This document shows positions 5,403 through 8,578 of a stretch of DNA of 8,578 nt, piece after piece. Within the stretch, counting starts at the first letter, position 1. Every line of letters begins with the position of its first letter. Under the pieces are notes generated by a model. The model saw nothing but the letters and a program-made list of their open reading frames with translations, did not search any database and had not been told where the DNA came from. Source of the DNA: JAGVPT01 sp963843065 (GTDB taxonomy: Bacteria; Bacteroidota; Ignavibacteria; UBA10030; UBA8401); contig CAWJKX010000068.1 of NCBI GenBank assembly GCA_963843065.1, forward strand, positions 1-8,578, read 5' to 3'. The position numbers were made by a program, and so were the translations under genes.

Positions 5403-5451
5403 TTTGCTCTTTATTTACAAAAGTATATATTTGTATACAAAAGTAAACGAT
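5403..5451 (+). promoter_or_regulatory. livH-type promoter and operator, copy 3
   Basis: TTTG (5403-5406), a 19-nt spacer and TATATTTG (5426-5433) form a perfect -33/-7 promoter. A 12-bp perfect palindrome, TTTGTATACAAA (5430-5441), overlaps the -7 and the expected start site. Two direct copies of ACAAAAGTA lie 20 bp apart (5417-5425 and 5437-5445), on the same DNA face. Such an arrangement is what a repressor site would look like, though the regulator is unknown. The leader to the ATG at 5497 is flanked by two AAACGAT copies (5445-5451 and 5492-5498). Confidence 0.65.
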
Positions 5452-5496
5452 TGTTCATCCGCCATAAGTTGCACGGGGCTCTAACTCAGCCAAACG

Positions 5497-5590
5497 ATGA
5501 TTGAACAACTTTTTCTCAACGGCGTAATCGCCGGAAGCATCTACTCCCTTGTCGCCCTCGGCTTCTCCCTCATCTATCAAACCACCCGCT
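5497..5590 (+). pseudogene. livH: livH 5' fragment 3 (codons 1-31, in frame)
   Basis: ATG 5497 starts 31 codons matching LivH, with two conservative substitutions (Leu6Phe, Ile10Val) and six codons changed only synonymously (2, 7, 11, 13, 15, 18). Codons 19-31 are identical to livH at the nucleotide level. Homology ends at CGCT (5587-5590), and a GC-rich terminator follows. The frame stays open to 5727 and would give a 76-residue peptide with one hydrophobic helix and a Cys-rich tail, but translation past the terminator is unlikely to matter. It is a truncated 5' end, not a working permease gene, and it retains an intact promoter. Confidence 0.87.
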
Positions 5591-5595
5591 ACTTT

Positions 5596-5641
5596 CCCCG
5601 CCTATGTTCGCCGCTGGCGGACTTCGGCGGGGCATTTTTTT
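5596..5641 (+). terminator. Rho-independent terminator after livH fragment 3
   Basis: CCCCGCC (5596-5602) pairs perfectly with GGCGGGG (5626-5632). Inside, CGCC-GCT-GGCG adds a second stem. A run of seven T follows (5635-5641) after CA. This is the strongest terminator in the window. It would end transcripts from the copy 3 promoter after roughly 200 nt and shield the nucleotidyltransferase/HEPN/liv operon from upstream readthrough. Confidence 0.8.
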
Positions 5642-5684
5642 GTCTGCCCACCTGCAATTTGGCCGGCAAGGGTGAGAAGTGCGG

Positions 5685-5730
5685 TTGCCTTTCATATACA
5701 AAAGTATATATTTGTATACAAAAGTAAACG
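5685..5730 (+). promoter_or_regulatory. livH-type promoter and operator, copy 4, driving the toxin-antitoxin/liv operon
   Basis: TTG (5685-5687), a 19-nt spacer and TATATTTG (5707-5714) repeat the livH promoter. The palindrome TTTGTATACAAA (5711-5722) and both ACAAAAGTA repeats (5698-5706 and 5718-5726) are perfect, so this copy has kept its control sites. After GTAAACGATGATT (to 5736) the match to the livH leader ends and CAGATT repeats begin. The promoter now lies before the nucleotidyltransferase gene. No other promoter is evident ahead of livH, so it probably transcribes the whole set through livM. Confidence 0.65.
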
Positions 5731-5736
5731 ATGATT

Positions 5737-5799
5737 TCTCAGATGGCTCAGATTTAGCGCAGATTACAGATTACACAGATTGCGCAGATTATTCTGATT
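5737..5799. repeat. CAGATT-type short repeats in the operon leader
   Basis: About six spaced units of CAGATT (variants CAGATTA, CAGATTT, CACAGATT, GCGCAGATT) fill the leader between the promoter and the nucleotidyltransferase start. The units are separated by 1-4 bases and are not perfectly periodic. The same repeat family, in both orientations, occupies the livH-livM gap (7704-7821), and both sites contain GATTTCTCAGAT. There are no long repeats with unique spacers, so this is not a CRISPR array. Confidence 0.7.
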
Positions 5800-5815
5800 A
5801 GAGAGGTTGAACTCA

Positions 5816-6427
5816 GTGGTTATTCATCGCGCGTTGGATGAAGTCTTTCGGTCATGGTCGCACGTGGCGGTGCTGCGGGCGTTGCTGGATACGACGTCCG
5901 GCTGCACCGGCAGCGAAGTGGGGCGTGTTGCCGGAATGCAGCCGCGCTCGGCATTGAAGGCGTTGACCTCGCTGGAACAACTCGGGATCGTTCGCCGACA
6001 GCGAGGTGGGAGAGATCACATCTTCACGCTCAACCGCGATCACGTTCTTGTCCGGGACGCCATCCTCTCTCTGTATCACTCGGAGCGGCAATTCCCCGAA
6101 GTCCTCTTCACAACGCTTGCCGCCATATTGAAAAGCCCGGTTGTAAGCGCCGTCGTGTTCGGAAGCGTGGCGAAACGGGAAGAAACGCCCCTGTCCGACC
6201 TTGACCTCTGCTGCATCGTCAACACAGAAAAACAAAAAGATGCCGTCCGGGAAAAGCTCGACGGCGAAGCTGCCTCGCTCGACCGGAAATTCGGTGTCAG
6301 AGTTGCGCTTCTTCTTTTTACGGTTGAAGAGTTTCGCGCAAAATTGAAAAGCCGTCTCGTCAAAGATATCGTTGACCACGGCAAGCTCCTTACCGGAAAA
6401 GACCTACGGGGGATCCTCAATGGCTAA
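5816..6427 (+). CDS. winged-HTH nucleotidyltransferase (MNT-type, probable antitoxin)
   Basis: GTG 5816 lies 9 nt after GAGAGG (5801-5806) and gives 203 residues. A TTG at 5807 directly abuts that ribosome site, so GTG is preferred. Residues ~15-75 look like a winged helix-turn-helix (LRALLDTTSGCTGSEVGRVAG, then LTSLEQLGIVRRQRGGRDHIFTL). Residues ~108-180 form a minimal nucleotidyltransferase domain with the exact GSX10DXD motif (Gly116-Ser117 and Asp128-Leu-Asp130). A third carboxylate in the following strand (FGVRVALLLF) is not obvious. In MNT/HEPN toxin-antitoxin systems this enzyme is the antitoxin and AMPylates the HEPN toxin. The next gene is HEPN-like and overlaps by 8 nt, which fits that role. 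The DNA-binding domain could also control the palindromic promoter upstream. Role is inferred from family and context. Confidence 0.75.
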   Translation: MVIHRALDEVFRSWSHVAVLRALLDTTSGCTGSEVGRVAGMQPRSALKALTSLEQLGIVRRQRGGRDHIFTLNRDHVLVRDAILSLYHSERQFPEVLFTTLAAILKSPVVSAVVFGSVAKREETPLSDLDLCCIVNTEKQKDAVREKLDGEAASLDRKFGVRVALLLFTVEEFRAKLKSRLVKDIVDHGKLLTGKDLRGILNG

Positions 6428-6836
6428 ACGAAGGGGGCGAAAAGCAGTCGAGCGTTCGCGGTATCGGGAATACATGAGCGTAGCGGAACATTTCTACGGC
6501 GCCGCAAAAGACTCGATGGAATTGGAATACTGGACGGCCGCCGGTCTGCTTATTGTCCATTCGGCAATTGCCTTCGCAGATGCGCTTTGTATCAAACTAT
6601 CGGGCCAGAAGAGCACCGGTGAGAATCACGAGGAGACTGTGTCGCTGCTGGAGAGTGTCGCAGCAGATGATGAGGAAAAATCAAAAGCTCTCGCTCAGCT
6701 GAGACGTCTTATTGAAGAGAAGACAAAAGTTTCGTATCTGGGTGAATTGTATTCGCCGGCAGGCGCTAAAGAAATGTGGAAGAGACTGGAACGCTTCCGC
6801 GAATGGGCAGTACAGAATCCTAAACCGGTGAAATGA
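6420..6836 (+). CDS. HEPN-like domain protein (probable toxin partner)
   Basis: ATG 6420 overlaps the nucleotidyltransferase stop by 8 nt and has GGGGGA six bases upstream, giving 138 residues. An earlier in-frame start (6372) would lie deep inside the previous gene. The protein is helical, and residues ~18-60 (YMSVAEHFYGAAKDSMELEYWTA... VHSAIAFADAL) and ~94-130 (LRRLIEEKTKVSYLGELYSP... RFREWA) resemble the four-helix HEPN fold. HEPN toxins usually cut RNA using an R-X4-6-H motif, which I cannot find in the expected place; at the equivalent site there is KTKVSYLGE. It may be a non-canonical or inactive HEPN, or a substrate-binding partner of the nucleotidyltransferase. The stop codon TGA (6834-6836) overlaps the livH start, so livH translation is probably coupled to it. 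Confidence 0.65.
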   Translation: MAKRRGRKAVERSRYREYMSVAEHFYGAAKDSMELEYWTAAGLLIVHSAIAFADALCIKLSGQKSTGENHEETVSLLESVAADDEEKSKALAQLRRLIEEKTKVSYLGELYSPAGAKEMWKRLERFREWAVQNPKPVK

Positions 6837-7705
6837 TGATCGAACAACTTCTCCTTAACGGCATCATTGCCGGCAGCATTTACTCCCTCGTCGCCCTCGG
6901 CTTCTCCCTCATCTATCAAACCACCCGCTTTTTCCATTTCGCTCACGGAGCCGTTTACACATTCGGCGCCTACTTTGCGTATCTGTTTTACATACAACTT
7001 GGGTACGAAAGGATAGTTGCGTTTCCGCTGGCGTGTGTTTGTGCGATGGTGCTGGGTGCGGGGTGCGAAGTGTTGGTGTACAAACAGATGCGCAAGCGAA
7101 AAGCGACCGACCTTACGCTTCTCATTGCATCGCTCGGGTTGTACACATTGCTGCAAAATATCATCTCCATGGTCTGGGGAGACGATACGAAAACGATGCG
7201 TACAGGCGAGGTTGTGGAAGGGCATGCGCTGCTGGGCGCCAGGATCACCGATGTGCAGATCATGATCATCGCGGCAACGGTTGTTTTGATTGCTCTGATG
7301 ACGCTGATTCTGACGCAGATGAAATTCGGTAAAACTCTGCGAGCATTGGCAAACGATCCGGAGCTGGCGCAGCTGAGCGGCATCAACTCGGATCGTTATA
7401 TTCTTTATGCGTTCGCCATCGGCTCGTTTCTTGCCGCCGTCGCCGCAATCATGATCTCGTTCGATACCGATATGACGCCGACGATGGGATTCAATGCGCT
7501 GGTGATGGGAGTCGTCGCGGTGATCGTCGGAGGCATCAACAGCCTTCCCGGCGCGGCACTCGGGGGATTGTTCATCGGTCTCGCACAGAATCTCGGCGTC
7601 TACTGGCTTCCATCGAAATGGCAGGATACGATAGCATTTGTCATTCTCATTCTGTTTCTTTTGTTCAGGCCGTACGGGATACTTGGCAAAAAAAAGCTTT
7701 TGTGA
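6836..7705 (+). CDS. livH: branched-chain amino acid ABC transporter permease LivH
   Basis: LivH is one of the two inner-membrane permease subunits of the high-affinity Leu/Ile/Val ABC importer (LivJ/K-LivHM-LivGF). The start at 6836 matches the ATGAT(T/C)GAA start of the three upstream fragments; ATG 6833 would add one Met. The protein has 289 residues, the usual length. Family signatures are present: N-terminal LNGIIAGSIYSLVALGFSLIY, FHFAHGAVYTFGAY (~33-46), the cytoplasmic coupling region GKTLRALANDPELAQLSGIN (~164-183) and the AF-IGS-LAAVAAIMI helix. Several long hydrophobic segments follow the permease pattern. Its native leader has been replaced: the HEPN-like gene ends at the start codon, no independent promoter is seen, and it should be expressed from the promoter near 5700. 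The gene is more GC-rich than the first 1.6 kb. Confidence 0.93.
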   Translation: MIEQLLLNGIIAGSIYSLVALGFSLIYQTTRFFHFAHGAVYTFGAYFAYLFYIQLGYERIVAFPLACVCAMVLGAGCEVLVYKQMRKRKATDLTLLIASLGLYTLLQNIISMVWGDDTKTMRTGEVVEGHALLGARITDVQIMIIAATVVLIALMTLILTQMKFGKTLRALANDPELAQLSGINSDRYILYAFAIGSFLAAVAAIMISFDTDMTPTMGFNALVMGVVAVIVGGINSLPGAALGGLFIGLAQNLGVYWLPSKWQDTIAFVILILFLLFRPYGILGKKKLL

Positions 7706-7821
7706 TTACGCAGATCACGCTGATTCAGCGCAGATTGCAGATTTCTCAGATTACAGTCTGCTTACGTAATATAATCTGCGTAATCTGTAATCTGAGCAAA
7801 ATCAGCGTAATCTGAGAAATC
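7704..7821. repeat. CAGATT-type inverted repeats between livH and livM
   Basis: The livH-livM gap consists almost wholly of GATTACGCAGAT-like units, first in forward and then in reverse orientation. Three perfect inverted pairs are visible: GATTTCTCAGATTAC (7740-7754) with its complement at 7807-7821, CTCAGATTACAG (7745-7756) with 7785-7796, and GATTACGCAGAT (7704-7715) with 7774-7785. They overlap, so the RNA could adopt several alternative hairpins between the two cistrons. No T-run follows, so it is not a classical terminator. It may stabilise RNA, attenuate livM, or be an inert insertion. Confidence 0.75.
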
Positions 7822-7824
7822 AAA

Positions 7825-8578
7825 ATGGAATACCTACTGCACATACTCATCCTCATCTCCATCTACGCGATCGTTGGGATGGCGCTGAACCTGGTAGCCG
7901 GGTACACGGGATTAATCTCACTCTCGCACGCGGGGTTCTACGGAATCGGCGCTTACACGGCTGCGTTGCTCTCGCTCAATTATGGTGTGCATTTTCTTCT
8001 CGTAATTCCCGCCGCCGTATTAATTGCTGTCATCGTCGGATTCTTGATCGGGTTCCCTGCGCTCCGAATTCGGGATGATTTTTTTGTCATCGCGACATTC
8101 GGCTTCCAGATCATTCTCTTTCAAGTGATGAACAATTGGATGGATTTGACGAACGGTCCCCTCGGGCTGCCGGGAATTCCTCAACCTGAATTGTTCGGCT
8201 ATCATCTTACGTCTCACATTGACTTTCTTGTATTGTCGCTCGCCTTTGCGGCTATCGTCTATTTTATCCTGCGGCGATTAACCCGTTCGCCGTTTGGAAA
8301 CGTCCTTCGTGCTATCCGCGAGGATGATGTCTTTGCCCTTTCACTTGGAAAGAACGTAAATCTCTATAAAGTGACCAGCTTCTCGGTCGCCGCCGGATTG
8401 GCTGCGATCGGCGGTGCGATCTACGCATACTACATTACATTTATCGACCCAACGAGTTTTACTGTAAACGAATCCATCTTCATGCTCTCCATCGTTATCG
8501 TCGGCGGTGCGGGCCGGTTGGAAGGGTCGATCCTCGGTGCGGTCATTCTTGTGAGTCTGCCGGAGCTTTTGCGGTTTT
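7825..8578 (+). CDS. livM: branched-chain amino acid ABC transporter permease LivM (partial, 3' end outside window)
   Basis: LivM is the second permease subunit and pairs with LivH. ATG 7825 opens a frame that runs off the window after 251 codons. It has the LivM signatures: MALNLVAGYTGLISLSHAGFYGIGAYTAALL (~20-50), GFPALRIRDDFFVIATFGFQ (~74-93), TNGPLGLPGIP (~109-119), the coupling loop FGNVLRAIREDDVFALSLGKN (~157-177) and AGLAAIGGAIYAYY followed by IDPTSF and IVIVGGAGRLEGSILGA. Family members are about 300-350 residues, so roughly the last quarter or less is missing. The ribosome site is weak, and the 119-nt gap from livH is filled with structured repeats. It is probably co-transcribed with livH; genes for the LivG/LivF ATPases would be expected further downstream. 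Confidence 0.92.
   Translation, partial: MEYLLHILILISIYAIVGMALNLVAGYTGLISLSHAGFYGIGAYTAALLSLNYGVHFLLVIPAAVLIAVIVGFLIGFPALRIRDDFFVIATFGFQIILFQVMNNWMDLTNGPLGLPGIPQPELFGYHLTSHIDFLVLSLAFAAIVYFILRRLTRSPFGNVLRAIREDDVFALSLGKNVNLYKVTSFSVAAGLAAIGGAIYAYYITFIDPTSFTVNESIFMLSIVIVGGAGRLEGSILGAVILVSLPELLRF

Larger units (their letters stand above)
1951..6929 (+). other. livH 5'-end accretion region
   Basis: This span contains three truncated 5' ends of livH and the complete gene, all in the same orientation. Between them lie abiEi-abiEii, abiEi with a truncated toxin gene, a terminator-only spacer and the nucleotidyltransferase/HEPN pair. The truncated copies all stop at codon 31-32. No recombinase gene is present within the span. 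The whole is best described as a toxin-antitoxin-rich island built at one chromosomal site; whether by site-specific integration or by homologous recombination between the livH fragments cannot be decided from the sequence alone. Confidence 0.7.

Noticed and set aside
5737..5799. CAGATT repeats as a CRISPR array
   Set aside because: The units are 6-9 bp with 1-4 bp between them; there are no spacers of 25-45 bp and no cas genes.
1951..6836. Integrase, transposase or relaxase carried by the island
   Set aside because: None of the supported proteins in this span shows such motifs, and no insertion-sequence ends with a transposase were found. The mobility mechanism stays open.

Overview
This window probably comes from a Bacteroidota or related (FCB-group) bacterium. 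The best reason is promoter architecture. Several intergenic regions carry the -33/-7 pattern TTTG-N19/20-TAnnTTTG typical of that group, and most genes lack strong Shine-Dalgarno sequences. Taxonomy is inferred, not shown. The chromosomal backbone visible here is a branched-chain amino acid ABC transporter operon: complete livH (6836-7705) and the first ~250 codons of livM (7825 to the end). The 5.8 kb upstream of livH look like accessory DNA.

Layout. (a) 1-1599: AT-rich DNA with a possible tail of an upstream gene, an unrecognised five-helix membrane protein (183-818) and a class I SAM-dependent methyltransferase (823-1599) that look co-transcribed. (b) 1600-2044: non-coding DNA ending in a decayed copy of the livH upstream region and a frameshifted fragment of livH codons 1-31. 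(c) 2045-3974: an abiE type IV toxin-antitoxin cassette, with antitoxin abiEi intact and toxin abiEii split by a frameshift. (d) 4000-4218: a second copy of the livH promoter plus livH codons 1-32. (e) 4219-5236: a second abiEi, ~93% identical in protein, whose toxin gene is cut after 11 codons. (f) 5237-5641: a palindromic 'AKAGIQ'-type repeat, a third livH promoter plus codons 1-31, then a strong terminator. (g) 5685-6836: a fourth copy of the promoter, now followed by CAGATT repeats, a wHTH-nucleotidyltransferase gene and a HEPN-like gene. The last codon of this pair runs directly into the start of the real livH. (h) livH, an inverted-repeat spacer, and livM.

The main observation is that the 5' end of livH (promoter plus about 31 codons) occurs four times in the same orientation. 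All three truncated copies stop at nearly the same codon, and toxin-antitoxin-like modules lie between the copies. The fragments differ from livH mostly at synonymous positions, except for a ~40-nt block at their 3' edge that is essentially invariant. This looks like an insertion/accretion hotspot at the 5' end of a housekeeping transporter gene. Each arrival displaces the old 5' end and supplies a new one, in the way SXT-type elements replace the 5' end of prfC. No integrase or transposase is visible in the window, so the mechanism remains an inference. The latest arrangement places livH and livM as downstream members of a nucleotidyltransferase/HEPN operon, apparently with translational coupling.
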